Assembly (NCBI RefSeq): GCF_902859725.1 | Contig: NZ_CADIJP010000014.1 | Location: 62,001 to 126,000, forward strand | DNA: 64,000 nucleotides | Source of the DNA: Achromobacter mucicolens | GTDB taxonomy: Bacteria; Pseudomonadota; Gammaproteobacteria; Burkholderiales; Burkholderiaceae_B | Direction of reading: 5' to 3' | Shown: positions 7,526 to 16,537 of the stretch, piece after piece | Numbering within the stretch: position 1 is the first letter of the stretch | Layout of the letters: each line of letters begins with the position of its first letter | Made by a program: the position numbers and the translations under genes | The notes under the pieces: generated by a model | Database searches by the model: none | What the model was told of the DNA's origin: nothing | The model's input: the letters and a program-made list of their open reading frames with translations, nothing else

Positions 7526-8974
7526 TCAATTGAACGGCCAGACCGTCGGGTGCGTGCCGGGCGGACTGGACGGCCGGATCCAGCGCGCCGGCGTCTCCGA
7601 GAAGCGCGCCGCATGGCGCACCGCGACCAACTCGCCAAAACCTGATGGCGACGTCTCCATCAGGCCGTCAAAGCCTGGCATGGGACAGTCCAGCCCGCCG
7701 TCCACCCGCCCCAATCCGCGCAGCCAATGCGCCGTCTGGGCGAGCGACACGCGCACGTGCCAGCTGCCGCCTTCGGTTGCCTGGCGCGCCAGCGCCACCT
7801 GCGCGCCGAACGCCATCAGGTAACCCGACGCGTGGTCCAGAATCTGCATCGGCAACGCCTTGGGCGCCTCCTGACCGGCAGCCAGCGCTTCCGCGTGGTT
7901 AAAGCCCGTGGCCGTCTGGACCAGGGAATCGAACCCGCGCCGGTTCGCCCACGGGCCCGTCGTGCCGTACGCGGACAAAGACACATAGACAATGCCCGGA
8001 CGGATGCGTGCCGCGTCCTGCGGGCCGAATCCCAGTGCGGACATGCCGCCAGGCCGATAGCCCTGCACGAAAATATGCGCGCTGCGCAGCAGGTTGCCGA
8101 GCGCGATGCGGCCATCGGCCGTGTCCAGGTCCGCCAGCACGGACAGCTTGCCGCGGCTGGTATCGATGATGTTGTCGATATTGGGCAGTTGCGGGCTGTT
8201 GACCAGCATGACGTCGGCGCCGTAGGCGGCCAGCGCGCGGCCGCACACCGGTCCGGCGATGATGCGCGTCAGGTCCAGCACGCGGATGTCCTGCAGCGGA
8301 CGTGCATTCTGCGCGTACTTCGGCAGCGGGCGCGGATCGGCTTCACCGATGCGTTCGATGGTCAGCAGCGGTTGCGCGGCGACAGCCTGCCCCTGCGGAT
8401 GGCGGTCCCATTCCTCGAACGAGCGCATGGCAGACACGACCATGCCGGCATCGGCCGCCACCTGCTCGAAATCCAGCGCCTTCCAGCGGCTCAGCGCGCG
8501 TTCCACGGCTTCGCGGGTGGCGCCGTCGCCGGTCGGGCAGCCCAGCAAGGCCAGCGCCCCGTCACGGTGATGCGCGAAGTTGGCGTGAATGCGCACCCAG
8601 CCGCCATCGCCGCAGCGATAGACGCCGGTGATGGGATCCCACGGATTGGGCGTGACGCCATTGATGGTGTAGTGGCTGCGGCACTCCTGCGCCGCATGCA
8701 GCATGTCCACGCTGACCTGCTGCCGGGCGCCGCCACGCAGGTTCCAGACCTCCGCGGCAGCCAGGGCCGCCGCAGCCATGCTGGTCTGCGCGGCCGTGCC
8801 GACGGCAAATGAGGACGGGACGACAGGGTCTGCGCCTGTCAGCACGACGTGCTCGAGCGACGCGTCCGGTAAATCGACCGAACGCCAGAGCTTCTGCAAG
8901 ACATCGCGGGACGTCTTGCCGGCGGGTGTGCGTCCCTTCAGAAAGGACGGGCGGAGGTCCATCAGATTTCCCAT
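7526..8974 (-). CDS. Class III CoA-transferase (CaiB/BaiF family)
   Basis: 482 residues from the ATG at 8974, preceded by GCAGG; another in-frame ATG is at 8989. The second half has the family core: LDLTRIIAGPVCGRALAAYG, GKLSVLADL, VQGYRPGG, YVSLSAYGTTGPWA and RGFDSLVQTATG, where the Asp is in the place of the catalytic residue. The first 220 residues are a divergent N-terminal copy, as in CoA-transferases near 480 residues. The usual acidic segment after the Rossmann-like strand (VEPPxGD) is replaced by VNSPQLPNID, so the acyl-CoA substrates cannot be guessed. It stands alone, convergent with the peroxiredoxin gene. Confidence 0.82.
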   Translation of the reverse strand: MGNLMDLRPSFLKGRTPAGKTSRDVLQKLWRSVDLPDASLEHVVLTGADPVVPSSFAVGTAAQTSMAAAALAAAEVWNLRGGARQQVSVDMLHAAQECRSHYTINGVTPNPWDPITGVYRCGDGGWVRIHANFAHHRDGALALLGCPTGDGATREAVERALSRWKALDFEQVAADAGMVVSAMRSFEEWDRHPQGQAVAAQPLLTIERIGEADPRPLPKYAQNARPLQDIRVLDLTRIIAGPVCGRALAAYGADVMLVNSPQLPNIDNIIDTSRGKLSVLADLDTADGRIALGNLLRSAHIFVQGYRPGGMSALGFGPQDAARIRPGIVYVSLSAYGTTGPWANRRGFDSLVQTATGFNHAEALAAGQEAPKALPMQILDHASGYLMAFGAQVALARQATEGGSWHVRVSLAQTAHWLRGLGRVDGGLDCPMPGFDGLMETSPSGFGELVAVRHAARFSETPARWIRPSSPPGTHPTVWPFN

Positions 8975-9282
8975 AGCGTTTGCCTGCATTAGTCGTTTAC
9001 TTGCATTACATGGCGGCGTTCACACGTGCGTCAATACACGCCACGCGCCAGCGTGTTTCATGGTTTGACGGCCAACGTGGGGCGTTTTGGCGTTTGGGGG
9101 CCGTCTGGCCCCTCCCCCTGCCAACCAGGGGCCGCAAAGGGTTGCAGTGCAACACCGGTCACATCTCCTCGTAGTTTTTACATCGTCTTCCAGGCGCTTT
9201 CGCCCTGGTCCGCGCGCGTGCTCGGGATAGAATCGCAGCCTCGCCGGCGCGCCGCCCGGCCCCCAGTCCCTGGAGCCTCCCC
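8975..9282. other. Divergent intergenic region, CoA-transferase / photolyase
   Basis: 308 bp without a supportable gene. It must hold the promoters of both flanking genes. TAGAAT at 9228-9233, about 50 bases before the photolyase ATG, is a possible -10 element, but no clear -35 is seen. No repeats or terminator were noticed. Confidence 0.5.
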
Positions 9283-10701
9283 ATGAACACGCTGCTCTGG
9301 CTGCGCACCGACCTGCGCATGCACGACAACGCCGCCCTGGCCGGGGCGGCCGAGGCCGGCACGGTCACCGCGCTTTTCCTGGCCGCGCCCGGACAATGGC
9401 GCCAGCATGGCGACGCGCCGGCCAAGGTGGATTTCTGGCTGCGCAACCTGCGCGAGCTGTCCCAGGACCTGGGACAGGCCGGGATTCCGCTCAAGCTGCT
9501 GACCGTTAACGACTGGCGCGACGCACCGCGGGCCGTGGCCGCGTTCTGCCAGGAACACGCCATCGAAGCGGTCCACGTCAACGCCGAGTGGGGCGTCAAT
9601 GAACGCCGCCGGGACGACGCCGTCGCAGCCGCGCTGTCCGACATCGGCATCGAGTGGACGGTGCACCACGGCGCGACGCTGCTGCGTCCCGGCACCGTGC
9701 TGACCGGCAAGGGCGATTGCTATCGCGTCTACACGCCCTATGCCCGCACCTGCCGCGAGCGCCTGCGCAGCGCGCCCGTGCGGCCCATTCCCGCGCCCAG
9801 CGCCCAGACGCCGCCGCGCTGGAAGTCCGATCCGCTGCCGGAATCGTTCGACGGGTTCGACGCGCCCAGCGACGCCGTCCGGGCGCTGTGGCCCGCCGGT
9901 GAAGCTGCCGCCAGCGACCGGCTGGCCGCCTTTGCCGACGAGGCGATCTTCGCCTACAAGGACGAGCGCGATTTCCCTTCGCTGCCCGCCACCAGTTGCC
10001 TGTCGCCATACTTTGCCGCGGGCGTCCTGTCTCCCGGCCAGGCGCTGCGCGCCGCGCTGGCGGCCAACCAGGGCGAGATCGACAGCGGCAAGGCCGGCGC
10101 CGCCACATGGATCAACGAACTGCTGTGGCGCGAGTTCTACCTGCACTTGCTGGCGGCCTACCCCGCCCTGTCCATGCACCAGCCCATGAAGCCGGAGACG
10201 GCGGCCGTGCCCTGGCGCGACGCGCCCGACGACCTGGCGGCCTGGCAGCAGGGCAAGACCGGCATCCCCATCGTGGACGCCGCCATGCGCCAGTTGCTGG
10301 CGCTGGGCTGGATGCACAACCGGCTGCGCATGGTGACGGCGATGTTCCTGTCCAAGAACCTGCTCATCGACTGGCGTCTGGGCGAGGCCTGGTTCATGTC
10401 GCAGCTTGTGGACGGCGACCTGGCCGCCAACAACGGCGGCTGGCAATGGAGCGCCTCCACGGGCGCCGACGCGGTGCCCTACTTCCGCGTCTTCAATCCG
10501 CTGTCCCAGTCCCGCAAATTTGACCCGCGCGGCGTGTTTTTGCGCGAATGGCTGCCTGAATTGGCGCATCTGGACGACAAGGCCATCCACGATCCGAATC
10601 CCATGGAACGAGCCGCCGCGGGCTATCCGGAACCGATCGTGGATCTGGCGCAAAGCCGGCTGCGGGCGCTTGAAGCCTTTGGCAACCTGCCCGCCGCGTA
10701 A
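9283..10701 (+). CDS. phrB: Deoxyribodipyrimidine (CPD) photolyase
   Basis: Light-driven repair of cyclobutane pyrimidine dimers using FAD and an antenna cofactor. 472 residues, normal for class I. The N-terminal antenna domain starts LLWLRTDLRMHDNAAL. The C-terminal FAD/DNA domain shows INELLWREFYLHLL, GWMHNRLRMVTAMFLSKNL, and DGDLAANNGGWQWSAS followed by GADAVPYFRVFNP, the conserved FAD/substrate signature. It is followed after 92 bp by the Aer-like gene on the same strand. Confidence 0.95.
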   Translation: MNTLLWLRTDLRMHDNAALAGAAEAGTVTALFLAAPGQWRQHGDAPAKVDFWLRNLRELSQDLGQAGIPLKLLTVNDWRDAPRAVAAFCQEHAIEAVHVNAEWGVNERRRDDAVAAALSDIGIEWTVHHGATLLRPGTVLTGKGDCYRVYTPYARTCRERLRSAPVRPIPAPSAQTPPRWKSDPLPESFDGFDAPSDAVRALWPAGEAAASDRLAAFADEAIFAYKDERDFPSLPATSCLSPYFAAGVLSPGQALRAALAANQGEIDSGKAGAATWINELLWREFYLHLLAAYPALSMHQPMKPETAAVPWRDAPDDLAAWQQGKTGIPIVDAAMRQLLALGWMHNRLRMVTAMFLSKNLLIDWRLGEAWFMSQLVDGDLAANNGGWQWSASTGADAVPYFRVFNPLSQSRKFDPRGVFLREWLPELAHLDDKAIHDPNPMERAAAGYPEPIVDLAQSRLRALEAFGNLPAA

Positions 10702-10715
10702 GCGCGTCGACCTGT

Positions 10716-10743
10716 GGCGGCGTTGACGTACATCAACGCCGCC
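10716..10743. promoter_or_regulatory. Palindrome with FNR/ANR-like box upstream of the Aer-like gene
   Basis: A perfect 11-bp inverted repeat (GGCGGCGTTGA 10716-10726, TCAACGCCGCC 10733-10743, 6-base spacer). Its core TTGACGTACATCAA (10723-10736) differs at one position from the FNR/ANR consensus TTGAT-N4-ATCAA. It is 57 bp upstream of the Aer-like start. No T-run follows, so a terminator for phrB is less likely, though the hairpin could act in RNA. Confidence 0.45.
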
Positions 10744-10793
10744 GCCGCGCCCGTCCCCGATGATGCCCTCGCCCATCACAGGACGAGCGACGC

Positions 10794-12464
10794 ATGCGCA
10801 ACAACCAGCCGGTCAACGACACGGAATACGTACTCCGAGACGAGCAATACCTGATATCCCGCACGGACTCGCGCGGCCGGATCATCTACGCCAATCCGGC
10901 GTTTGTTCACGCAAGCGGCTTTTCACGCGAGGAACTGGTCGGCGCGCCGCACAACATCGTGCGCCATCCCGACATGCCGCCGGCCGCCTTCGAAGACCTC
11001 TGGGGCACCATCCAGCGTGGTGAGTCGTGGACAGGCATGGTCAAGAACCGGCGCAAGGACGGCGGCTTCTATTGGGTGCTGGCCAACGTCACGCCCATCG
11101 TGGAACGCGGCACCACCGTCTGTTATGCCTCGGTGCGGGTCAAGCCCACCCGCCAGCAGATCGAAACGGCCGAAGCCGTTTATGCCAGCCTGCGTCTGGG
11201 CACGGCGCGCGGCATCCGGCTTTGCGGCGGCCAAGTCAAACCGGCGGGAGTGCGCGGCGTCCTGGCGCGGCTCAAACTCTGGCGCCTGACCGGCGTGCGT
11301 TCGCGCCTCTTGGCGTGGGCAGTGCTGTCCGCCTCGCTGTTCATCGGCGCGGCCGGCGCGGCCATCTACGGCATGCACGACCGCCTGAGCATCAGCGCCC
11401 TGGCCGCGGCCGTCGCGCTGACCGCGGGCGGCGTCGCGCTGATCTTCGCGTCGGGCTGGGGCTTTGCCCGCTCCATCGCCGGGCTGCTGGGCGCGGCCAC
11501 GGACTTCACGCGCCAGATCGCCGCGGGCAACCTGAGCACGCCGCTGCCCGGCGCCCTGACCGGGGACGAGATCGGCGAACTGAAGTTTTCCCTGGAAGTC
11601 ATGCGCAAAAGCCTGGTCAGCATCACGCGCGACGTGCACGGCGGCATCGAGAACGCCCTGCAGTCCGCCGCCGACATCGCACAAGGCAACGCAGACCTCT
11701 CGGCCCACACCGGGCGCCGGGCAGCGTCGCTGGAACAGGCGGCGGCCAGCATGGAGCAATTGGCCGTAACTGTGAAGCAAAATGCCGCCAACGCGCAGGA
11801 TGCCGACGCCATGGCAAACCAGGCCAGCGACCTCGCCCGGCGTGGCGGCAATGTGGTCGACGAGGCCGCGCACGCCATGCAAGGCATCGTCCAAAGCTCA
11901 TCGCGCATTGCCGAGGTCGTGGGCATCATCGACGGCATCGCTTTCCAGACCAACATCCTCGCGCTGAACGCCGCCGTCGAAGCCGCGCGCGCCGGCGAGG
12001 CCGGCAAGGGATTCGCGGTGGTGGCCAGCGAAGTGCGCAGCCTTGCACAGAAAAGCGCCACCGCCGCCCGCGAGATCAAGGCGCTCATCGAAAGCTCGGA
12101 CGCGCGCGTCGGTGAAGGCGTGCGGCACGTCGAGCGGGCCGGCGCCAGCATGCGCGATATCGTGGAATCCGTTCAAAAGGTCACGCGCATCATCAACGAG
12201 ATCGCCGCCACCTCGACCGACCAGCATGCGGGCATCGACACGGTAAGCCGCAGCATCTCGGAAACCGACAGCGCCGCGCAGGGCAACGCCGCGCGCGTCG
12301 AACAGGCCGCCAAGGCGGTTGCCAACCTGCGCACGGATGGCGCCCGCCTGCGTCACGCCATCGAGGTCTTCCGCGTCGCCAGCGCACCGGCTCCGGCCGC
12401 GGAACTGCCAGCGAAACCCGAAAGTCTCAGGCGCCCGCGGCCGCTTCCTTGTCCAGGCGCTTGA
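10794..12464 (+). CDS. PAS-domain methyl-accepting chemotaxis protein (Aer-like)
   Basis: 556 residues. Residues about 15-118 form a PAS domain of the Aer type ([47 protein letters not shown]), which in Aer binds FAD and reads redox state. Two adjacent membrane segments (about 171-192 and 200-222) form a membrane hairpin with almost no periplasmic loop. Then come a HAMP region and the MCP signalling domain with the conserved tip [20 protein letters not shown]. The C-terminus (PLPCPGA) has no CheR/CheB pentapeptide. Likely an aerotaxis or energy-taxis receptor. The last 38 bases overlap the convergent TPR gene. Confidence 0.9.
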   Translation: MRNNQPVNDTEYVLRDEQYLISRTDSRGRIIYANPAFVHASGFSREELVGAPHNIVRHPDMPPAAFEDLWGTIQRGESWTGMVKNRRKDGGFYWVLANVTPIVERGTTVCYASVRVKPTRQQIETAEAVYASLRLGTARGIRLCGGQVKPAGVRGVLARLKLWRLTGVRSRLLAWAVLSASLFIGAAGAAIYGMHDRLSISALAAAVALTAGGVALIFASGWGFARSIAGLLGAATDFTRQIAAGNLSTPLPGALTGDEIGELKFSLEVMRKSLVSITRDVHGGIENALQSAADIAQGNADLSAHTGRRAASLEQAAASMEQLAVTVKQNAANAQDADAMANQASDLARRGGNVVDEAAHAMQGIVQSSSRIAEVVGIIDGIAFQTNILALNAAVEAARAGEAGKGFAVVASEVRSLAQKSATAAREIKALIESSDARVGEGVRHVERAGASMRDIVESVQKVTRIINEIAATSTDQHAGIDTVSRSISETDSAAQGNAARVEQAAKAVANLRTDGARLRHAIEVFRVASAPAPAAELPAKPESLRRPRPLPCPGA

Positions 12465-12759
12465 TGAACACCTGCAATTCCTTGACGACCTGCTGATCTC
12501 CCCGCGCCTGGGCCGCCGCCAGCCCCGACTCCCAGGCGGCGCGGGCGCCGGGCTTGTCATTCAACCCGAGGCAGGCCTTGCCCAGCCATTTCCAGGCGAC
12601 CGAATAAGTGGGATCGAAAGCCAGCGCGGCGCGCAGATGGGTGCAGGCCTCGGCAAAGCGTTCCTGTTCCGCGTAGGCCTTGCCAAGCGAAAACCGCAGC
12701 AGCAGATTGTCGGTGCCCTTGGCCAGCATCGCCTCCAGTCGCTCGATCATTCCTTCCAT
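12427..12759 (-). CDS. Small TPR-repeat protein
   Basis: 110 residues from the ATG at 12759, which has AAGGAG 6 bases upstream. Roughly three helix-turn-helix TPR units: [40 protein letters not shown], and [20 protein letters not shown]. No signal peptide. TPRs mediate protein contacts; the partner is unknown. It is divergent from the glutathione peroxidase gene and its 3' end overlaps the Aer-like gene by 38 bp, an antisense overlap. Confidence 0.85.
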   Translation of the reverse strand: MEGMIERLEAMLAKGTDNLLLRFSLGKAYAEQERFAEACTHLRAALAFDPTYSVAWKWLGKACLGLNDKPGARAAWESGLAAAQARGDQQVVKELQVFIKRLDKEAAAGA

Positions 12760-12917
12760 GCCGCAGCTCCTTGCCAGCGTCTTCGGTAAACCCGCATCAT
12801 AGGCTGGGCCTTGCCGCGGGGCCGCAAAGCCCCCACGCGCGTCTGCGGCGCTACACTCCCAAGTCTGCCCCAACGCCCGCGCCGATGCGCGGACGACGCC
12901 CAATTCCAGGAGCCCGC

Positions 12918-13409
12918 ATGAGCACAATCCATGATTTCTCCGTCCGCGCCATCGACGGCACGCAGCAGTCCCTAGAGACATACCGCGGCCGCGTGCTGCT
13001 GGTGGTGAACGTCGCCTCCAAATGCGGGTTCACGCCGCAGTATGCCGGCCTGGAAGAGCTCTACCGCGCGTTCCACGACGACGGTCTGACCGTGCTGGGT
13101 TTTCCGTGCGACCAGTTCGGCCACCAGGAGCCCGGCGACGAGGCCGAGATCCGCAATTTCTGCAGCACCCAGTACGACATCACCTTTCCGCTCTTTGTCA
13201 AGATCGATGTCAACGGCCCGAACGCCCACCCGCTGTACCAATGGCTCAAGGGCGAAAAGCCGGGCGTCTTCGGCACCGAAGGCATCAAGTGGAACTTCAC
13301 CAAGTTCCTGGTCGGGCGCGACGGCCGCGTGATCAAGCGCTACGCGCCCACCGACACGCCGGCCAGCCTGCGCGAGGACATCACCGCGGCCCTGTCCGCC
13401 CCCGTCTAA
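12918..13409 (+). CDS. Glutathione peroxidase family protein
   Basis: 163 residues, a thioredoxin-fold peroxidase of the BtuE/BsaA type. Catalytic Cys36 in VASKCGFTPQY; second motif GFPCDQFGHQEPG near 61-73 with the Gln; WNFTKFLVGRDG near 129 with the Trp-Asn pair. Cysteine replaces selenocysteine as usual in bacteria, and such enzymes often use thioredoxin. Cytoplasmic. The ATG at 12918 follows AGGAG. It converges on the AsnC-type regulator with 4 bp overlap (13406-13409). Confidence 0.93.
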   Translation: MSTIHDFSVRAIDGTQQSLETYRGRVLLVVNVASKCGFTPQYAGLEELYRAFHDDGLTVLGFPCDQFGHQEPGDEAEIRNFCSTQYDITFPLFVKIDVNGPNAHPLYQWLKGEKPGVFGTEGIKWNFTKFLVGRDGRVIKRYAPTDTPASLREDITAALSAPV

Positions 13410-13873
13410 CGCAGCGGCGGCAGTCGCCGGCGCACCGTGTGCGACTTGACGATGGCGGTGTTGGTTTCGGCAAATTCGGTCACCCGTTCCAGGATGCCGT
13501 CCAGGTGCGTGATGGACCGGAGCACCATGCGGGCGATGAAGCAATCATCGCCCGTCACTTTGTCGCACTCCACGAATTCCGGAATCTGCTGGATCAGGCC
13601 CTCGACGTGGCGCAACTGCCCGGGCAACGGCCGGATGCGCACAACGGCCTCCAGCGAATAACCCAGCGCCACCGGATCCACGTCCAGCGTGTATGCGCGA
13701 ATCACGCCGGATTCCTCGAGCCGCCGCATGCGGTCGGCGACGCTGGGCGCCGACATGCCCACCTGCCGCGCCAGGTCGGCCGTGGTGGTGCGCGCATTGG
13801 CAGACAGCATCTCCACGAGACGGCGGTCGATCCCATCCAAAACCGGACTTTCATTTTTTAGGTCGTTCTGCAT
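13406..13873 (-). CDS. Lrp/AsnC-family transcriptional regulator
   Basis: 155 residues from the ATG at 13873. The N-terminal helix-turn-helix (LDGIDRRLVEMLSANART, DLARQVGMSAPSVADRMRRL) is followed by a ligand-binding RAM domain (about 75-150: LPGQLRHVEGLIQQIPEF, VTGDDCFIARM, TNTAIVKS). Such regulators sense amino acids. It is divergent from the EamA exporter with a 122-bp gap, a common arrangement for regulating an amino-acid exporter. A longer upstream start (13960) is open but adds no conserved sequence. Confidence 0.9.
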   Translation of the reverse strand: MQNDLKNESPVLDGIDRRLVEMLSANARTTTADLARQVGMSAPSVADRMRRLEESGVIRAYTLDVDPVALGYSLEAVVRIRPLPGQLRHVEGLIQQIPEFVECDKVTGDDCFIARMVLRSITHLDGILERVTEFAETNTAIVKSHTVRRRLPPLR

Positions 13874-13995
13874 AAATTCCACCCAAAGCAAGGTTGAATC
13901 GCGAAAGTGCCACGGCAACATCATATAAGCGGATGAAACCGCCTGGGATAATTTCTCCATCGAATTCCTGGCCAGATGGCCTTTGGAGAACCACC

Positions 13996-14901
13996 ATGAT
14001 CCCCTCGACCGAACGCACGGGCCTCGCGCAGATGGCGGCCGCCATGACCCTGTCGGGCACGCTCGGCGTCTTCGTTCTGGAGTCCGGGCAAAGCGCCTGG
14101 AACGTCGTATTCTTTCGCTGCGTGTTCGGCGCCCTGTCGCTGTTTCTGTACTGCTGGGCGCGCGGCCTGCTCAAGCCGGGACTTTTTACCCCGAAAACGC
14201 TGGCCCTGGCGCTGGCCGCCGGCGCCGCGCTGGTGCTGAACTGGGTGCTGCTGTTCTCGGCCTATCGGCTGGCGTCCATTTCGCTGGCCACCGCGGTCTA
14301 CAACGTGCAGCCGTTCTTCCTGATCGGGCTGGGCGTGCTGTTCCTGGGCGAGCGCCCCTCCCGCGGCAAGGTGGCGTGGTCCCTCGTGGCGTTCGCCGGG
14401 CTGCTGCTGGTGCTGCGTCTGGGCGATGGCGGCGCGGCGGGCGGCGGCGCCTATCTGACGGGTCTGATGCTGGGCCTGGGCGCAGCCGCGTTGTACGGCA
14501 TCACCGCCATCATCGTAAAGCGCCTGAAGGGCGTCCCCCCGCAGGTGCTGGCGCTGGTGCAGGTGACGCTGGGCGCGGTGATGCTGCTGCCGATGGCCGA
14601 CTTCAATGCCCTGCCCGCCCAGCCTGTGCAATGGGGATACCTGGTGGCGCTAGGTCTCATCCACACGTGCCTCATGTACATCCTGATGTACTCGGCCATC
14701 CAGAAGCTGCCCACCACGTCCACCGCGGCGCTCAGCTTCATCTATCCCGCTGTCGCCATCCTGCTCGACTTCGTGGTCTACGGCCACCGCATGGACGCCT
14801 CGCAGATCGCGGGCGTGGCGCTGATCTTCCTGGCCGCCGCCGCAGTCAGCCTGAACTGGACGTGGCGGCTGCCGCGCAGCCCGCGTCCGGGCGCGGTCTG
14901 A
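13996..14901 (+). CDS. EamA/DMT-family transporter
   Basis: 301 residues with ten hydrophobic segments in two five-helix EamA repeats, an inner-membrane exporter of the drug/metabolite superfamily. Typical strings: VFFRCVFGALSLFLY, ASISLATAVYNVQPFFLIGL and LSFIYPAVAILLDFVVYGH. The substrate is unknown; the divergent AsnC-type gene suggests an amino acid or derivative. TTTGGAGAA precedes the ATG at 13996 by a normal distance. Confidence 0.9.
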   Translation: MIPSTERTGLAQMAAAMTLSGTLGVFVLESGQSAWNVVFFRCVFGALSLFLYCWARGLLKPGLFTPKTLALALAAGAALVLNWVLLFSAYRLASISLATAVYNVQPFFLIGLGVLFLGERPSRGKVAWSLVAFAGLLLVLRLGDGGAAGGGAYLTGLMLGLGAAALYGITAIIVKRLKGVPPQVLALVQVTLGAVMLLPMADFNALPAQPVQWGYLVALGLIHTCLMYILMYSAIQKLPTTSTAALSFIYPAVAILLDFVVYGHRMDASQIAGVALIFLAAAAVSLNWTWRLPRSPRPGAV

Positions 14902-14997
14902 CCCCAAGTTCGCCCGGGGCCCTGCGCGGAAACCCGCATCCGGCCCCCGGTTATTCAGGCATCCGTCCGGTGTGCGCCGCTATCATGGCCCTTCCAT

Positions 14998-15017
14998 CCG
15001 CGGGCGCTTGCCCGCGG
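14998..15017 (+). promoter_or_regulatory. Leader hairpin upstream of yfcG-like gene
   Basis: A perfect 8-bp stem (CCGCGGGC 14998-15005, GCCCGCGG 15010-15017, loop GCTT) lies 24 bases before the yfcG-like start. No T-run follows. It may be a weak end for the EamA transcript or a leader structure. Confidence 0.3.
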
Positions 15018-15041
15018 CGCCATGACACACAGGACACCCTC

Positions 15042-15743
15042 ATGATCGATCTCTATTACTGGACGACCCCCAACGGCCACAAGATCACGCTGTTCCTCGA
15101 AGAAACTGGCCTGCCCTACAAGATCCACCCGGTCAACATCGGCCGCGGCGACCAATTCAAGCCCGAATTCCTGGCCATCGCGCCCAACAACCGCATCCCC
15201 GCCATCGTGGACCACGCGCCCGCCGACGGCGGTGCGCCGATCTCGTTGTTCGAGTCGGGCGCCATCCTGCAATACCTGGCCGAGAAGACCGGCAAGTTCC
15301 TGCCCGCCGACGTGCGCGGGCGCGCCGAAGTGTCGCAGTGGCTCTTCTGGCAGATGGGCGGCCTGGGTCCCATGGCCGGCCAGAACCACCACTTTTCCGG
15401 CTACGCGCAGGAACGCATCACCTACGCGATCGAGCGCTACGTCAAGGAAACCAATCGCCTGTACGGCGTGCTGAACAAGCGCCTGGCCGACCGCGAGTTC
15501 GTCGCCGGCGACTATTCCATCGCGGACATGGCGGCCTACCCGTGGATCGTGCCGCACGCCAAGCAAAGCCAGGACCTGAACGAATTTCCGCACCTCAAGC
15601 GCTGGTTCGAAGCCATCGGCGCGCGTCCGGCGACGCAACGCGCCTACGCGCTGGCCGACACCATCAACACCACCCCGTCAGTCAGCGACGAAGCCTCACG
15701 CCGCATCCTGTTCGGCCAGACCGCCCAGAACGTCGCCCGTTGA
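15042..15743 (+). CDS. yfcG: Glutathione S-transferase-like disulfide-bond oxidoreductase (YfcG-like)
   Basis: 233 residues, Nu-class GST fold. The N-terminal thioredoxin-like domain has TTPNGHKITLFLEETGLP, the TPNGHK active-site loop of YfcG and YghU, which lack a catalytic Cys. Then APNNRIPAIVDH, LFESGAILQYLAEKTGKFLP and WLFWQMGGLGPMAGQNHHF. YfcG in E. coli has disulfide reductase activity with glutathione; the same role here is by family. First gene of an apparent operon with 17 bp to the next gene. Confidence 0.92.
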   Translation: MIDLYYWTTPNGHKITLFLEETGLPYKIHPVNIGRGDQFKPEFLAIAPNNRIPAIVDHAPADGGAPISLFESGAILQYLAEKTGKFLPADVRGRAEVSQWLFWQMGGLGPMAGQNHHFSGYAQERITYAIERYVKETNRLYGVLNKRLADREFVAGDYSIADMAAYPWIVPHAKQSQDLNEFPHLKRWFEAIGARPATQRAYALADTINTTPSVSDEASRRILFGQTAQNVAR

Positions 15744-15760
15744 CCGCGAAGGAGCACGCC

Positions 15761-16225
15761 ATGACTGCCCCGCAACGCGTTTTTCGCCGCGCACGCGCGG
15801 CCGATCTGCCTGCCATCGTGGCCATGCTGGCCGATGACGATCTGGGCGCAGGCCGCGAGGACGCCTCGGTCCCGCTGAACCCGCGCTACCTTGCCGCCTT
15901 CGAGGCCATCGAGCAGGATTCCAACCAATTCCTCGCCGTGGTTGAGCAGGATTCACAACTGGCGGGCTGTTTGCAGTTATCGTTCATACCCGGCCTGTCG
16001 CGGCGGGGTATGTGGCGGGGCCAGATCGAAAGCGTGCGCATCGCCTCGGCGTTTCGCGGCGCGGGACTGGGCCACGCGATGTTCGAATGGGCCATCGAAC
16101 AATGCCGGATCCAGGGCTGCGAACTGGTCCAGCTCACCACCGACCGCGCGCGCCCCGATGCGCGCCGGTTCTATGAAAGCCTGGGTTTCAAGGCCAGCCA
16201 TGACGGCATGAAGCTCAGCCTGTAA
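15761..16225 (+). CDS. GNAT-family N-acetyltransferase
   Basis: 154 residues. Acetyl-CoA-binding motif A near 87-105 (VRIASAFRGAGLGHAMFE, containing the R/Q-x-x-G-x-G/A pattern) and the C-terminal RRFYESLGFKASHDGMKL. The substrate is unknown. RBS AAGGAG precedes the ATG. It lies between yfcG and the lipoate ligase genes, 17 and 30 bp apart. Confidence 0.92.
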   Translation: MTAPQRVFRRARAADLPAIVAMLADDDLGAGREDASVPLNPRYLAAFEAIEQDSNQFLAVVEQDSQLAGCLQLSFIPGLSRRGMWRGQIESVRIASAFRGAGLGHAMFEWAIEQCRIQGCELVQLTTDRARPDARRFYESLGFKASHDGMKLSL

Positions 16226-16255
16226 CGTCTGATTCTGATTTGAAAGGAGCGCCCA

Positions 16256-16537
16256 ATGCCTTTGCATGGCGAATACAAAGTTCCCGGCGGCAAGCTGGTC
16301 GTCGCGGACCTGGAAGTGCGCGACGGCCGCCTGGCCGACGTGCGCATCAGCGGCGACTTTTTCCTTGAGCCGCCCGAGGCGCTGGAAGCCATCAACCGCG
16401 GCCTGAACGGCATGCCCGCGGACGCCGGCGAACTGGAACTGGCGGTTGCCGTGCAATCGGCCCTGCCGGCCGACGCCGAAATGTTCGGCTTCTCGGCCGA
16501 AGCCATCGCCGTGGTGCTGCGGAGGGCGCTGGCATGA
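16256..16537 (+). CDS. Lipoate-protein ligase small (accessory) subunit, LplB/LplA-C type
   Basis: 93 residues. The whole protein resembles the C-terminal accessory domain of lipoate-protein ligase A: HGEYKVPGGKLVVADLEVR, RISGDFFLEPPEALEAINRG, then a short helical end. In bipartite ligases such as that of Thermoplasma acidophilum this separate chain is needed for lipoate activation. Its stop codon overlaps the start of the ligase catalytic gene (ATGA, 16534-16537), which strongly supports a two-subunit enzyme. RBS AAAGGAG precedes the ATG. Confidence 0.82.
   Translation: MPLHGEYKVPGGKLVVADLEVRDGRLADVRISGDFFLEPPEALEAINRGLNGMPADAGELELAVAVQSALPADAEMFGFSAEAIAVVLRRALA

Noticed and set aside
10716-10743. 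Palindrome considered only as the phrB terminator
   Set aside because: The stem is strong but lacks a T-run, and its core fits an FNR-type box, so it is listed as regulatory with this alternative noted.
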